From contig NZ_RJJE01000017.1 in the NCBI RefSeq assembly GCF_003721565.1, forward strand, positions 1,042,636 through 1,106,635: 64,000 nt of DNA, in the 5' to 3' direction. The position numbers and the translations under genes were made by a program. Below are positions 8,746 to 17,618 of the stretch, piece by piece; the stretch's first letter is position 1, and every line of letters starts with the position of its first letter. The stretch is from Rufibacter immobilis (GTDB lineage: Bacteria; Bacteroidota; Bacteroidia; Cytophagales; Hymenobacteraceae). The notes below the pieces were generated by a model, which saw only the letters and a program-made list of their open reading frames with translations, searched no databases and had not been told where the DNA came from.

Positions 8746-8828
8746 TAGACCAACCACAGGTATGTCTAGACCAACCCGGTGCTCTACCCCCTGAACCCGT
8801 TCATCCAGACAAAAAGGGCGTTGGTCTA
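8746..8828. promoter_or_regulatory. Repeated TAGACCAAC operator between ABC transporter and two-component system
   Basis: TAGACCAAC occurs at 8746-8754 and 8767-8775, exactly 21 bp apart (two helical turns), and inverted at 8820-8828. Paired direct repeats of this kind are typical of LytTR-domain regulators. The site lies 40-120 bp upstream of the putative -7 box of the kinase gene. Confidence 0.55.
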
Positions 8829-8867
8829 TTTCCTGCTGCTGTATTCTTTAAAGCAAAGGCGTTTGCG

Positions 8868-8875
8868 TAGTTTTG
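8868..8875 (+). promoter_or_regulatory. -7 box of the sensor kinase operon
   Basis: TAGTTTTG matches TAnnTTTG exactly and lies 20 bp before the kinase ATG. The -33 region is weak, as expected of an activator-dependent promoter. Confidence 0.4.
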
Positions 8876-8894
8876 GCCTGATTAAAGAAAAACG

Positions 8895-9938
8895 ATGAAG
8901 AAACGCCTCCCGCTCCTGCTGCATCTGCTGCTCTGGATTGTGCTGCTGGTTTTCAACAGCTTCTATTCCAACGCAAGGGTTTCCACGATTCCTTTGACCT
9001 GGAAAGTGGCAGATTTGGCCCAAACGTTTCTCTTCCATATAGCCCTCTTTTACTTCAACTGGCTGGTGCTGGTGCCTAAGATATTGGCTAAGAACAAGGT
9101 GCTGCTGTACGCCGTTGCGGTTATTCTCACGCTGGCGCTGTTTGTGGTGATCAGGACTCCCATAGAAATCTTCGAGATGAAAAAGAGTGCCCAACTTGAT
9201 CCTGCCATGGCCGAACAAATACGTAAATATCCATCTATCTACTCGTTGAAAGGTGTCATGGTGCCCATAGCCATTATGGGCGTGCTGAATATCTTCCTGA
9301 GCTCCTCCCTTAAAGTCACCGGCGATTACCTGCGCAATGAGCGCCGTCGCAGGGAACTGGAGCTCCGGCAGGCCACTACTGAGCTGGAGCTCCTGAAGGC
9401 CCAAGTGAACCCGCACTTCCTGTTCAACACGCTCAACAATATCTACTCACTGGCCTACCAGAACTCCCCCAGCACCCCAGACGCTATCCTGAAGCTCTCT
9501 CTACTGCTGCGGTACCAATTGTATGAAACCGATGTTCCGCTGGTACCCCTGGAGAAAGAGATAGAGCACCTTCAACACCTGCTGGACCTGCACCGGCTCC
9601 GGCTCCCAAACCCCGGGCTGTTGACCTTGCAGATAGACGGAGACACTTCCCGCTTCCAGCTGCCGCCCATGCTCCTGATGCCCCTGGTGGAAAATCTGTT
9701 CAAGCACGGCCTCACCACGGCCCCCATGCAACTACACCTGCTGGTGGAAGATGATCACCTAACCTTTATCACCCACAATACCGTGAAACCCACGCCCACC
9801 CAGGAGGCCTACGGAGGGATTGGGTTACAAAACCTGAGGCGGAGGCTGGAGCTTTTGTTCCCCAATGCTTACACCTTAGAAACCCACAGTCAGGGACCGG
9901 AATTTGATGCGCGGCTGGAATTGCGTAAACTTACCTAA
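8895..9938 (+). CDS. LytS/YpdA-type sensor histidine kinase
   Basis: The N-terminal 140 residues contain four hydrophobic segments (LLLHLLLWIVLLVF, FLFHIALFYFNWLVLV, YAVAVILTLALFVVI, GVMVPIAIMGVLNIF). A coiled linker leads to the His_kinase domain with the phospho-acceptor in AQVNPHFLFNTLNN and an N-box (LVENLFKHG). The G-box is GGIGLQNLRRRL. The response regulator gene follows by 15 bp. The signal may be membrane stress from the substrate of the divergent ABC exporter. That link is inferred from position only. Confidence 0.92.
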   Translation: MKKRLPLLLHLLLWIVLLVFNSFYSNARVSTIPLTWKVADLAQTFLFHIALFYFNWLVLVPKILAKNKVLLYAVAVILTLALFVVIRTPIEIFEMKKSAQLDPAMAEQIRKYPSIYSLKGVMVPIAIMGVLNIFLSSSLKVTGDYLRNERRRRELELRQATTELELLKAQVNPHFLFNTLNNIYSLAYQNSPSTPDAILKLSLLLRYQLYETDVPLVPLEKEIEHLQHLLDLHRLRLPNPGLLTLQIDGDTSRFQLPPMLLMPLVENLFKHGLTTAPMQLHLLVEDDHLTFITHNTVKPTPTQEAYGGIGLQNLRRRLELLFPNAYTLETHSQGPEFDARLELRKLT

Positions 9939-9953
9939 CCTCCCACATGAGCT

Positions 9954-10682
9954 ATGCCACTGACCTGCCTTGCCATTGACGATGAACCGCTCGCGCTGGA
10001 CCTCATGCGCTCCTACATCAGCAAGATCCCGTTCCTAAAGTTGGTCCAGACCTGCTCCAGCGCCCTCCAGGCCATGGAGGTGCTGCAACGCCAGCCCATT
10101 GACCTGCTCTTCCTGGACATTGAGATGCCTGAAATCACCGGGGTGCAATTTGTGCAGTCGCTCTCCCACCGTCCGGCCGTTATCTTCACCACCGCTTACC
10201 CGCAGTACGCCTTAGATGGCTTTACTCTGGATGCCGTAGATTACCTGCTCAAGCCCATTCCCTTTGACCGCTTCTTCAAGGCCGTGAACAAAGTCTACGA
10301 GCGGGTGCAGCGGCCGCAGGCGCCAACTCCGCTCACGGTTTCTGCCCCCGTTCCGCAGGAGAACGAAGACTTCATCTTTGTGAAAGCAGATTACAAAACC
10401 CTGCGCGTGAACCTGAAAGACCTCCTCTTCATTGAAGGACTCAAGGATTACGTGATCCTGCATACCACCACAAGAAAGATCATCACGCTGTTGTCTATGA
10501 GCAAGATCACGGAGAAGCTGCCTGAACAGGAGTTTGCCCGCGTGCACCGCTCCTTCATTGTGTCGCTCCACCACATAGACAGCATTGAGAAAGGCCGCAT
10601 CAGAATCAAGGAGCAGGAAATCCCCATCGGGGACAGCTACCGCGAAGGCTTTATGCGGTGGGTGGAAAGCAAGAACCTATAA
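9954..10682 (+). CDS. LytTR-family response regulator
   Basis: A receiver domain (residues 1-120) has the acidic pair in AIDDEPLAL, the phosphorylated Asp in LLFLDIEMP and the conserved Lys in LLKPI. A LytTR DNA-binding domain follows (FVKADYKTLRVNLKDLLFIEGLKDYV ... FARVHRSFIVSLHHID). LytTR proteins bind tandem 9-bp repeats, and such repeats (TAGACCAAC, 21 bp apart) lie upstream of this operon and the divergent ABC genes. Confidence 0.93.
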   Translation: MPLTCLAIDDEPLALDLMRSYISKIPFLKLVQTCSSALQAMEVLQRQPIDLLFLDIEMPEITGVQFVQSLSHRPAVIFTTAYPQYALDGFTLDAVDYLLKPIPFDRFFKAVNKVYERVQRPQAPTPLTVSAPVPQENEDFIFVKADYKTLRVNLKDLLFIEGLKDYVILHTTTRKIITLLSMSKITEKLPEQEFARVHRSFIVSLHHIDSIEKGRIRIKEQEIPIGDSYREGFMRWVESKNL

Positions 10683-10689
10683 GTTCAGG

Positions 10690-10735
10690 TTTCCGTTTAG
10701 GGCCTCTTTTCCAGAAAACAGCCCCTAAACGGAAA
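10690..10735. repeat. Palindromic repeat copy 3
   Basis: Imperfect inverted repeat with arms TTTCCGTTTAGGGCCTC and GCCCCTAAACGGAAA, just after the response regulator gene. Confidence 0.8.
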
Positions 10736-10870
10736 GACAATCTATTCAAAACGGCTTTCCAATGAGGCTGGCGTTTCTCCTGCGGCTGCCCCAAGACATT
10801 CCTTCCTGATTTAAGTGTAGTACAGAAAAACAAACGTTCGTCACCTAAGGCAACTGTGGCCCCAAATCTG

Positions 10871-10878
10871 TACCTTTG
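10871..10878 (+). promoter_or_regulatory. -7 box of dapA
   Basis: TACCTTTG matches TAnnTTTG exactly, 30 bp before the dapA ATG. Confidence 0.45.
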
Positions 10879-10907
10879 GCCCGAAACTTTATTTCAAACC
10901 TACAGAC

Positions 10908-11786
10908 ATGCAAGCATTAAGAGGAACCGGTGTGGCCTTGGTAACTCCGTTCAAAGCCGATCTTTCCGTGGACTTGGAAGCCTTTGGCCGCCTGATCGAC
11001 TTTAACCTGAACAATGGGATAGATTACCTGGTGGTGAACGGCACCACCGGAGAGTCAGTGACCACTACTGCTGAAGAGAAAACCCAGCTTTTGGCCTTCG
11101 CCAAGGAACGCATAGCCGGCCGAAAACCGCTGGTGTACGGCCTGGGCAGCAATGATACCCGCACCGTACTGGAGCAACTGAAACAGATAGATTTCACCGG
11201 CATTGATGCCATCCTCTCGGTGTGCCCTTACTACAACAAGCCCTCACAGGAAGGTATTTACCTGCACTACACGGTTATCGCCGATGCTTCTCCGGTGCCG
11301 GTGATCCTCTACAACGTGCCGGGCCGCACGGGCATTAACATGACCGCCGCCACCACGCTGCGGCTGGCGCACCACCCCAACATTATAGGCACCAAAGACG
11401 CCAGCGCCAATCTGGAGCAGTACATGGCCATTCTGGAGGAGCGTCCCCAAGGCTTCCTGGTCATCAGCGGCGACGACATGGTGACGGTTCCTTTGATCTC
11501 CGTGGGCGGTGACGGCATTATCTCAGTGTTGGGCAATGCTTTCCCGGCCAAGTTCAGCCGCATGACGCGTCTCGCGCTGGAAGGCGATTTCACTCAAGCA
11601 GGCAAGCTGCAACGTTCCTTCGGGAAGATAAACCCCTTGATGTACGAAGAAGCCAACCCTGTGGGCATTAAACTGGCGCTGCAGGAAGCGGGCATCTGTG
11701 AACCGTTCGTGCGTCTGCCGCTGGCTCCGGCCTCAGAAGGCCTGGTGCAGCGCATCAAAGCCGCGGCGGCTCCATTGCTGTCCTAG
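10908..11786 (+). CDS. dapA: 4-hydroxy-tetrahydrodipicolinate synthase
   Basis: The 292-residue TIM-barrel protein contains GTTGES near residue 46, the tyrosine segment PVILYNVPGRTG, and the Schiff-base lysine in IIGTKDAS. It condenses pyruvate and aspartate semialdehyde, the first step toward diaminopimelate and lysine. Length and motifs are standard. It has its own probable promoter. The next gene, a hydrolase, is not an obvious lysine-pathway partner. Confidence 0.96.
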   Translation: MQALRGTGVALVTPFKADLSVDLEAFGRLIDFNLNNGIDYLVVNGTTGESVTTTAEEKTQLLAFAKERIAGRKPLVYGLGSNDTRTVLEQLKQIDFTGIDAILSVCPYYNKPSQEGIYLHYTVIADASPVPVILYNVPGRTGINMTAATTLRLAHHPNIIGTKDASANLEQYMAILEERPQGFLVISGDDMVTVPLISVGGDGIISVLGNAFPAKFSRMTRLALEGDFTQAGKLQRSFGKINPLMYEEANPVGIKLALQEAGICEPFVRLPLAPASEGLVQRIKAAAAPLLS

Positions 11787-11817
11787 CGGCGTTTAGCGGC
11801 TCTTTTTCCAAAAAAAG

Positions 11818-12774
11818 ATGAAAACCAGAATCCTTTTCTTGCTACTAGCCTGCCTTGCTCTGAAACTCCAGGCGCTGGCGCAAACGCCTGCCCCGGCCGG
11901 TGAGCCCATAGAGCTGCAAACCCAGAAAGGCACCCTCAAAGGGACGCTGCTGGCACCCGCCAACGGCAAACGGGTACCTATGGTGCTCATCCTCTCGGGC
12001 TCCGGCCCCACCGACCGTGACGGGAATAACCCCGCCATGAAGAACAACAGCCTGAAACTGGTGGCCGAGGAACTGCTGGCCCAGGAAATCGCGTCGGTGC
12101 GGTTTGACAAGCGCGGGATTGCCGAAAGCACCTCGGCGGCCGTCTCTGAGTTCGACCTGCGTTTTGACCATTACGTACAGGATGCCGCTGACTGGATCAA
12201 AAAACTGAAGCAGGATAAGCGGTTTACCAAAGTGGTGGTGCTGGGACACAGCGAAGGTTCTTTGATTGGCATGATGGCCGCCCGCCAAGCCCAGGCCGAT
12301 GGTTTCATCTCCGTGGCCGGGGCCGGGCAATCGGCGGACAAGATCATTAGGGAACAGTTACAGGCCCAGCCGCCCATGGTGAAAGACGCCGCATTCCCTA
12401 TTCTGGACCAACTGGCGCAGGGCAAAGCCGTGACGGACGTGAACCCCATGCTGGCGGCTCTCTTCAGGCCCAGCGTGCAACCTTACCTGATTTCCTGGTT
12501 TAAGTATGATCCGCAAACCGAGATCAAGAAGCTGAACGTACCTATTCTGCTGGTACAGGGTACCCAGGATTTGCAGGTAAGTACCCATGAGGCGCAGCTT
12601 CTGGCCGCCGCCGCGCCTAAAAGCAAACTTGTGGAGATTGAGCACATGAACCACGTTCTCAAAGAGACCACGGCAGACAGAGCCACCAACTTCGGGACGT
12701 ACGCTAACCCCTCGCTCCCGCTGGCTACTCCATTGATGCCGGCCATTGTCACCTTTGTTAAAACAATTAAATAA
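11818..12774 (+). CDS. Secreted alpha/beta hydrolase
   Basis: The N-terminus MKTRILFLLLACLALKLQALAQ is a clear Sec signal peptide. The mature part has the oxyanion segment LSGSGPTDRDGNN, the nucleophile elbow GHSEGS, and late Asp (VQGTQDLQV) and His (EHMNHVLK) residues that complete the triad. Such periplasmic esterase/peptidase-like hydrolases of the DUF1749/S9 type are common in Bacteroidota, with unknown substrates. A degenerate half repeat separates it from dapA. Confidence 0.85.
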   Translation: MKTRILFLLLACLALKLQALAQTPAPAGEPIELQTQKGTLKGTLLAPANGKRVPMVLILSGSGPTDRDGNNPAMKNNSLKLVAEELLAQEIASVRFDKRGIAESTSAAVSEFDLRFDHYVQDAADWIKKLKQDKRFTKVVVLGHSEGSLIGMMAARQAQADGFISVAGAGQSADKIIREQLQAQPPMVKDAAFPILDQLAQGKAVTDVNPMLAALFRPSVQPYLISWFKYDPQTEIKKLNVPILLVQGTQDLQVSTHEAQLLAAAAPKSKLVEIEHMNHVLKETTADRATNFGTYANPSLPLATPLMPAIVTFVKTIK

Positions 12775-12790
12775 CAGCCTCTTACCGCCC

Positions 12791-12858
12791 AAAAGATAAA
12801 TCTCCCGTTTAGGGGCTGTTTTTAGAAAAACGGCCCCTAAACGGGAGATTTATCTTTT
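12791..12858. repeat. Palindromic repeat copy 4, extended arms
   Basis: A 68-bp inverted repeat: the common GTTTAGGGGC core is extended outward by AAAAGATAAATCTCCC and its complement. It lies between convergent genes and is a strong bidirectional terminator candidate. Confidence 0.85.
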
Positions 12859-12872
12859 CATCATTTAAAGTG

Positions 12873-13610
12873 CTACCAGCCGCTGGTGAGCACATCGGCG
12901 ATGTGCATGACTTTGATGGGCTTGTTCTGTTTTTTGCTGTAGGCGTCCAGGTGCATGAGGCAGCTGGTGTCGGTGGAGACAATGTACTCGGCGCCGGTGC
13001 TCAGGGCATTTTCCACTTTCTGTTCGGCCATGGCCACGGAGATAGCCTCAAACTTAGCCGCAAACGTACCGCCAAAGCCGCAACAGGTTTCAGATTCACG
13101 CATCTCCGTTAGTTGCAATCCTTCCACCATCTCCAGCAGACGGCGGGGGCCTTCCTTGATGCCGCATTCGCGCAGGGCGCTGCAGGAGTCATGGTAGGTT
13201 ACTTTGGCGTTGAGCCGCGCACCTGGAATATGGGTCACCTGCAGCACATCGGTCAGAAACTCGGTCAACTCCAGCACCTTACGCTCCATCGCGCGGTAGC
13301 GCACAAAGTTAGACGAGGTCACGAAGATGTTGGAGTAAGCGTTCCGGATCATGCCCACGCAGGACGCCGAGGGCGCCACAATGTAATCGCTGTCTTCAGA
13401 GGAGAAATCCTCCAGAAACTTATCGGCTACCTGGCGGCACTCGTTCTGGAAACCGGCGTTGTAGGCCGGTTGCCCGCAGCAGGTCTGGTTGGTGTTGTAG
13501 CGCACGGTGCAGCCCAATGCTTCCAGGAGCTTCACCATGTTCCAGCCCGTTTGCGGAAACAGTTGGTCTATAAAACAGGGAATGAAAATATCTACTACCG
13601 GCTGAGCCAT
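12873..13610 (-). CDS. LutA/GlcF-type (Fe-S)-binding cysteine-rich protein
   Basis: Two CCG domains are visible: TCCGQPAYNAG and TCCGFGGTFA, each with the upstream cysteine (IPCFIDQ and PSASCVGMI). This is the pattern of LutA, the lactate-utilisation subunit, and of related heterodisulfide-reductase-like proteins. No lutB or lutC follows. The start at 13610 (MAQPVVDIFIPC) fits the family, and the longer frame overlaps the upstream gene. It lies 7 bp after the HMG-CoA lyase gene, so the two form an operon. Confidence 0.87.
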   Translation of the reverse strand: MAQPVVDIFIPCFIDQLFPQTGWNMVKLLEALGCTVRYNTNQTCCGQPAYNAGFQNECRQVADKFLEDFSSEDSDYIVAPSASCVGMIRNAYSNIFVTSSNFVRYRAMERKVLELTEFLTDVLQVTHIPGARLNAKVTYHDSCSALRECGIKEGPRRLLEMVEGLQLTEMRESETCCGFGGTFAAKFEAISVAMAEQKVENALSTGAEYIVSTDTSCLMHLDAYSKKQNKPIKVMHIADVLTSGW

Positions 13611-13617
13611 CTTCTTT

Positions 13618-14469
13618 TTAGTGCGAATTGAAAACGTGGGAAGCAAGCGCCAACGCATGGGCGAGCGCCTCCTGGTGCAGGCCCAAAGGTACGCCTTTCT
13701 GCTGTAAATAAGCGAGCATTTTCTCGGTGGGCATGTTGCCTACCAGATCGTCTTTGGCCATGGGGCAACCGCCGTACCCCAGCAGAGCGCCGTCCATGCG
13801 GCGGCAACCGCTGGCGTACACCGCCTCCACTTTCTCCTGCCAGGTGGCGGGGCTGGTGTGCAGGTGCGCCCCAAATTCCATCTGCTGGAAAGCCGGGATA
13901 AGCGTGCCGAAAAGCGCGGAAATGGTGGCCGGGGTGGAAACCCCGATGGTATCTGAGAGCGAGACAATCTTAATATCCAGCGCCTGGAGCTTTTGGGTCA
14001 TCTCCCCTACCAGGGCCGGTTCCCAGGGCTCCCCATAAGGATTCCCGAAGCCCATGGAAAGGTACAGTACCAACTCTTTACCATGCTTGATGCACAGCTC
14101 CTGCATCTGGGCTACCTCAAGTAAAGCTTCAGCTATGGACTTATTGGTATTGCGCTGCTGAAACTGCTCAGACAAAGACAAGGGGAAACCAATATACCTG
14201 ATCTGCTCATGGGCTACGGCCTGTTCAGCGCCCCGTAAGTTGGCTACAATGGCGAGCAGTTTGGTTGTGGAGGCAGAAGTGTCTAATTGGGCCAGCACCT
14301 CCTGGGTATCGCGCATTTGCGGAATGGCTTTGGGCGAGACAAACGACCCAAAATCAAGGGTATCGAACCCTACTTCCAGCAAGGCCTGCAGGTAACGCAC
14401 TTTCAGATCTGTGGGCACAAAGTCAGTGAGGCCTTGCATGGCATCGCGCGGGCATTCTATTATCTTCAT
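13618..14469 (-). CDS. Hydroxymethylglutaryl-CoA lyase
   Basis: The HMGL-like TIM barrel starts MKIIECPRDAMQG (the arginine is catalytic), has GSFVSPKAIPQMRD, a metal-binding HLHTS, and the active-site loop GYGGCPMAKD. The enzyme splits HMG-CoA to acetyl-CoA and acetoacetate in leucine degradation. The start ATG at 14469 matches the family. About 95 extra residues of the longer frame are unconserved. Other leucine genes are not nearby. Confidence 0.9.
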   Translation of the reverse strand: MKIIECPRDAMQGLTDFVPTDLKVRYLQALLEVGFDTLDFGSFVSPKAIPQMRDTQEVLAQLDTSASTTKLLAIVANLRGAEQAVAHEQIRYIGFPLSLSEQFQQRNTNKSIAEALLEVAQMQELCIKHGKELVLYLSMGFGNPYGEPWEPALVGEMTQKLQALDIKIVSLSDTIGVSTPATISALFGTLIPAFQQMEFGAHLHTSPATWQEKVEAVYASGCRRMDGALLGYGGCPMAKDDLVGNMPTEKMLAYLQQKGVPLGLHQEALAHALALASHVFNSH

Positions 14470-14595
14470 GGTTTGGAGTAAGGGTTGGGTTGCCTCAATT
14501 GCGGCAGTTCTTCCTAAAAATAAGAGGTAATACGGGAAATTTAGCAAAGGCGTGTATTTTGCCGCCAATTCACCTTTTCTAGCGTTATAACCTGT

Positions 14596-15222
14596 ATGCA
14601 GCACCCCCACGCCCACCTGTTTAGCCAAGATCCGCTTCTGTACCAGATGATCTTGCAAGCGAAGCCTGTAACGGAAGCAACGGCATACCGCCCAATTTAT
14701 GAGGCGCTGCTCAGTTCGGTGATTTCGCAGCAACTATCGGTGAAGGCGGCAGCCACCATCAAGGCCCGTTTCCTGGCGCTGTTCCCAGACAACTACCCAG
14801 ACCCCGCGTTCCTGCTCTCAACCCCACCCGAGATGCTACGGGCGGCAGGTTTATCCAGGCAGAAAATAACGTACCTGCAGCATCTGGCCCAACAGAAACA
14901 AGACGGAAAACTGGAAGATGCCCAACTGGCTCCCCTCCCCGACGAGGAACTGATTCAGCGGCTGGTGCAGATTAAAGGTATTGGCCGCTGGACCGCCGAA
15001 ATGATCCTGATGTTCGCCCTGCACCGCCCCGATGTGATGCCGCTGGATGATCTGGGCATCTACAACGCCATGAAACGCCTCTACGCGCTGGAGGAAACAG
15101 GCAAGGCCGCCAAAGCCCGCATGAAAAATATTTCTGAAGCCTGGCGCCCGCACCGCACCCTCGCCTGCCGTTACCTGTGGCAATCTCTGGACAATGCACC
15201 GGTGAGTAGTTCTGAGTCCTAA
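14596..15222 (+). CDS. DNA-3-methyladenine glycosylase (AlkA/HhH-GPD)
   Basis: The 208-residue protein has SSVISQQLSVKAA, the helix-hairpin-helix LVQIKGIGRWTAEMILMFAL and the catalytic aspartate segment VMPLDDLGI. It removes alkylated purines from DNA in base-excision repair. It is shorter than E. coli AlkA because it lacks the N-terminal TBP-like domain, as is usual for this bacterial subgroup. It diverges from the HMG-CoA lyase gene. Confidence 0.92.
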   Translation: MQHPHAHLFSQDPLLYQMILQAKPVTEATAYRPIYEALLSSVISQQLSVKAAATIKARFLALFPDNYPDPAFLLSTPPEMLRAAGLSRQKITYLQHLAQQKQDGKLEDAQLAPLPDEELIQRLVQIKGIGRWTAEMILMFALHRPDVMPLDDLGIYNAMKRLYALEETGKAAKARMKNISEAWRPHRTLACRYLWQSLDNAPVSSSES

Positions 15223-15289
15223 CTATAGTCCTGAGTTCAGAGTCTTGAGTTCTGAGTTTAAGGAGGTCCCGATTTACCTTATATACTAT

Positions 15290-15378
15290 TGTCTTCCTGG
15301 AAGGACCTTGGGGACGAACGGCAGTAGCGTTCCAGTAAAGCTATTCTAGTTCGCCCACAAGATCCTTTCAGGAGGACA
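15290..15378. repeat. Imperfect 30-bp inverted repeat of unknown nature
   Basis: Arms 15290-15319 and 15349-15378 (TGTCTTCCTGGAAGGACCTT and onward) match at 25 of 30 positions around a 29-base loop. It is unrelated to the genome palindrome. It could be a small non-autonomous element or a structured RNA. The stretch just before it also holds short TTGAGTTCTGAGT-like direct repeats. Confidence 0.5.
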
Positions 15379-15496
15379 GCAAGAAGTAGGCAAAACAAAG
15401 TCAGATACTAATCTCTCATCCTTTACTTCAGACATCAATCTTATATCTTTTATTCACGTGTTTCAGGCCTGATTTTCAAAAAACGGCCCCGAAACG

Positions 15497-16414
15497 CTAG
15501 CGCACTTTCTGCCGCTTCACCAGATAGGCCTGCAGGACTTTGTCAATGGGTTCGCGCAGATCTACGGAGACCAGGTCTATGCGGTACTGGCCGCAGCGCA
15601 ACTTCAGTTCGTTCTTGAACTGCCGCATGGCCTTTACATACTCTTCCCGTATCTCTGAGGGCTGCACTTTGATCTTCTCACCCGTTTCCAGGCCCTGGAA
15701 CAGGAAGGGCTTGTCTGGGAAATCAAATTCCTCCTCGGTTTGGGCGTGAGTGAGGTGGAAAAGCAGGACCTCATGCTGTTGGTGCCGCAAGTGTTGCAGG
15801 GCCAGAAAGATCTCGTCTAACTGCTCGTACTGGCTCAACAGATCACTGAACAGAATCACGAGCGAACGCTTAGGCAACTGCTGGGCCACATGGTGCAGCA
15901 TAGTAGCCACCCGGGTCTCTTTCTGGGGCGGAGCCGGTTTCTGCAATTGCTGTTGCAGGGCCAGCAGCAGCGTGTGTAAATGCGCCCCGGTAGATTTGAT
16001 GGGCGTTTGCAGTTCAATCTGGTCTGCGAAGGTGGTGAGGCCCACGGCATCGCGCTGTTTCTGGAGCAAGGTGGCCAACGCGGCTGCACTCAGTACCGCA
16101 TACGAAAGCTTGCCGTAGTTATGCGTAGGATAATACATGGAGCCAGACACATCCAGCAGGAGCTGGCAGCGCAGATTGGTTTCCTCTTCATAGCGCTTCA
16201 CGAAGAGTTTCTCGGTGCGGGCGAAGACTTTCCAGTCCATATGGCGGGTGCTCTCGCCGGTGTTGTAGAGCCGGTGCTCCGAGAATTCCACTGAAAAACC
16301 GTGGTACGGCGACTTGTGCAAGCCCGTAATAAACCCCTCTACCAGCTTCTTGGCCAGGAACTCCAGGTTCTGGATGTTCCGTACGGTGTCTAAATCCACG
16401 GTTAATCTGTTCAT
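15497..16414 (-). CDS. DUF58 / von Willebrand A-like protein
   Basis: The sequence VEFSEHRLYNTGESTRHMDWKVFARTEKL followed by the MIDAS-like LLLDVSGSMYY defines DUF58. Such proteins usually accompany MoxR AAA ATPases and aerotolerance (BatA-like) genes, but here no MoxR gene is adjacent. The 305-residue length is normal. The RlpA-like gene lies upstream on the same strand with a 19-bp gap. Confidence 0.88.
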   Translation of the reverse strand: MNRLTVDLDTVRNIQNLEFLAKKLVEGFITGLHKSPYHGFSVEFSEHRLYNTGESTRHMDWKVFARTEKLFVKRYEEETNLRCQLLLDVSGSMYYPTHNYGKLSYAVLSAAALATLLQKQRDAVGLTTFADQIELQTPIKSTGAHLHTLLLALQQQLQKPAPPQKETRVATMLHHVAQQLPKRSLVILFSDLLSQYEQLDEIFLALQHLRHQQHEVLLFHLTHAQTEEEFDFPDKPFLFQGLETGEKIKVQPSEIREEYVKAMRQFKNELKLRCGQYRIDLVSVDLREPIDKVLQAYLVKRQKVR

Positions 16415-16433
16415 GTCTCTTTGTTTGCGGTGG

Positions 16434-16814
16434 TTATTTCATGAGCGCAAGGGCGGCTTCCTTTTCCAGGGGCACCAGTCTCACCTTGCCCATGCCCGCT
16501 CCAATAATGCCAAGCTGCTGCGCGGCTTTTCTGGAGAGGTCAATGATGTAACGAGATTTACGGCTCATGCGGTCATTGATCCTGACCACCACGCTGCGTC
16601 CGTTTTCCAGATGGTGCACCTGCACGTAAGACTGGAGGGGCAACGTGGCGTGGGCGGCAGTCATTTCTTTGGGGTTGTAGCGCTCGCCGCTGGTGGTTCT
16701 GTGACCGGAGTGTGCGTTGGCGTAGAAGGTGGCTTTTCCTTGCTGCGGAGTAGTCTGGGAGGAGACAAAGAAAGGCAGAAGGCAGAGGAAAAGACAGAAT
16801 AGCTTTATTCTCAT
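16434..16814 (-). CDS. RlpA-like double-psi beta-barrel protein, secreted
   Basis: A signal peptide (MRIKLFCLFLCLLPFFVSS) precedes a DPBB domain with GKATFYANAHSGHRTTSGER, AAHATLPL and VVRINDRMS, all typical of the septal-ring lytic transglycosylase RlpA. The SPOR domain of E. coli RlpA is absent, as in many Bacteroidota. It probably acts on peptidoglycan in the periplasm. Confidence 0.9.
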   Translation of the reverse strand: MRIKLFCLFLCLLPFFVSSQTTPQQGKATFYANAHSGHRTTSGERYNPKEMTAAHATLPLQSYVQVHHLENGRSVVVRINDRMSRKSRYIIDLSRKAAQQLGIIGAGMGKVRLVPLEKEAALALMK

Positions 16815-16940
16815 GTAAGTTTGTTCATTACAAACATTAGTACATTCGAATTTAACTATTAAAATTAATCTTAAAAATTTTTAGATATGGATCAGTTGCT
16901 TTAAATTGGCTACTTCAAATAAATAAGGAACCTTCAAGTT

Positions 16941-17276
16941 ATGGTGGAAGAGAACAACGACAAAGCAGAAATCTACTCGCAAAGAGTACGGGCAGGAAAG
17001 CGCACCTATTTCTTTGATGTGAAGTCAACCCGCTCCAATGATTACTACCTCACAATCACGGAGAGCAAACGCAAGTTCAAGGATGACAACTATTCGTATG
17101 AGAAGCACAAGATTTTCCTGTACAAAGAAGACTTTGCCAAGTTCATGGAAGCGCTGCAGGACACCGTTAACCATGTAAAAGGGGAGTTATTGTCTGAAGA
17201 GGCATTGGCAGAACTGGAGCGACTGGAACACGCAGAATCTGAAGCTGCTGTGGATGAAGAATTGAAGTGGGAATAG
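16941..17276 (+). CDS. DUF3276 (PUR-alpha-like) protein
   Basis: The 111-residue protein (YSQRVRAGKRTYFFDVKSTR, YLTITESKRKF, HKIFLYKEDFAKF) matches DUF3276, the bacterial PUR-domain family that binds single-stranded nucleic acids. The tail is acidic. It is monocistronic and ends at a terminator. The role in vivo is unknown. Confidence 0.9.
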   Translation: MVEENNDKAEIYSQRVRAGKRTYFFDVKSTRSNDYYLTITESKRKFKDDNYSYEKHKIFLYKEDFAKFMEALQDTVNHVKGELLSEEALAELERLEHAESEAAVDEELKWE

Positions 17277-17618
17277 TCCCGCCCCCATTCTCCTCAAGCT
17301 CATGCCTCGCGTGAGCTTTTTTTATGCCCATTCTGCTGGCTGTTGTAGCCCCTACTCCGGTTAAAAACCTTCCCCACTCCTAGAAAACAGTTGGTTTTAC
17401 TTTTTCCCGCTTCCTTTCTGCAGCGGCTTTTTAGTAAGAAACTATCCCGGATTCATTTGGCTACTCACCGATACAAAGTTCTTGTTTGGGTATGAATGCC
17501 ACAGAACACTCTGTTTTGGAAAAACCTTCTTCTCAGGCACTTTATAGGAGATTTCTCTCTAGAAGTAGAAAAGCTTCTATGGTTACCTGATTATTCAAAT
17601 ACTTTACCCTGTGCAGCC
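17277..17618. other. Intergenic stretch with terminator only
   Basis: Apart from the terminator at its left end I see no gene, repeat or RNA in this 342-bp stretch. Confidence 0.5.
17296..17323 (+). terminator. Rho-independent terminator of DUF3276 gene
   Basis: Stem AAGCTCA(T)/TGAGCTT with a GCCTCGC-type loop followed by seven T. Confidence 0.8.

Noticed and set aside
13618-14733. 371-residue form of the HMG-CoA lyase
   Set aside because: The first 88 residues are unlike the family and overlap the promoter region shared with the divergent glycosylase gene; the conserved start is ATG 14469.
16434-16802. Plus-strand frame opposite the RlpA-like gene
   Set aside because: Shadow of a well-supported minus-strand gene; its sequence has no recognisable domain.
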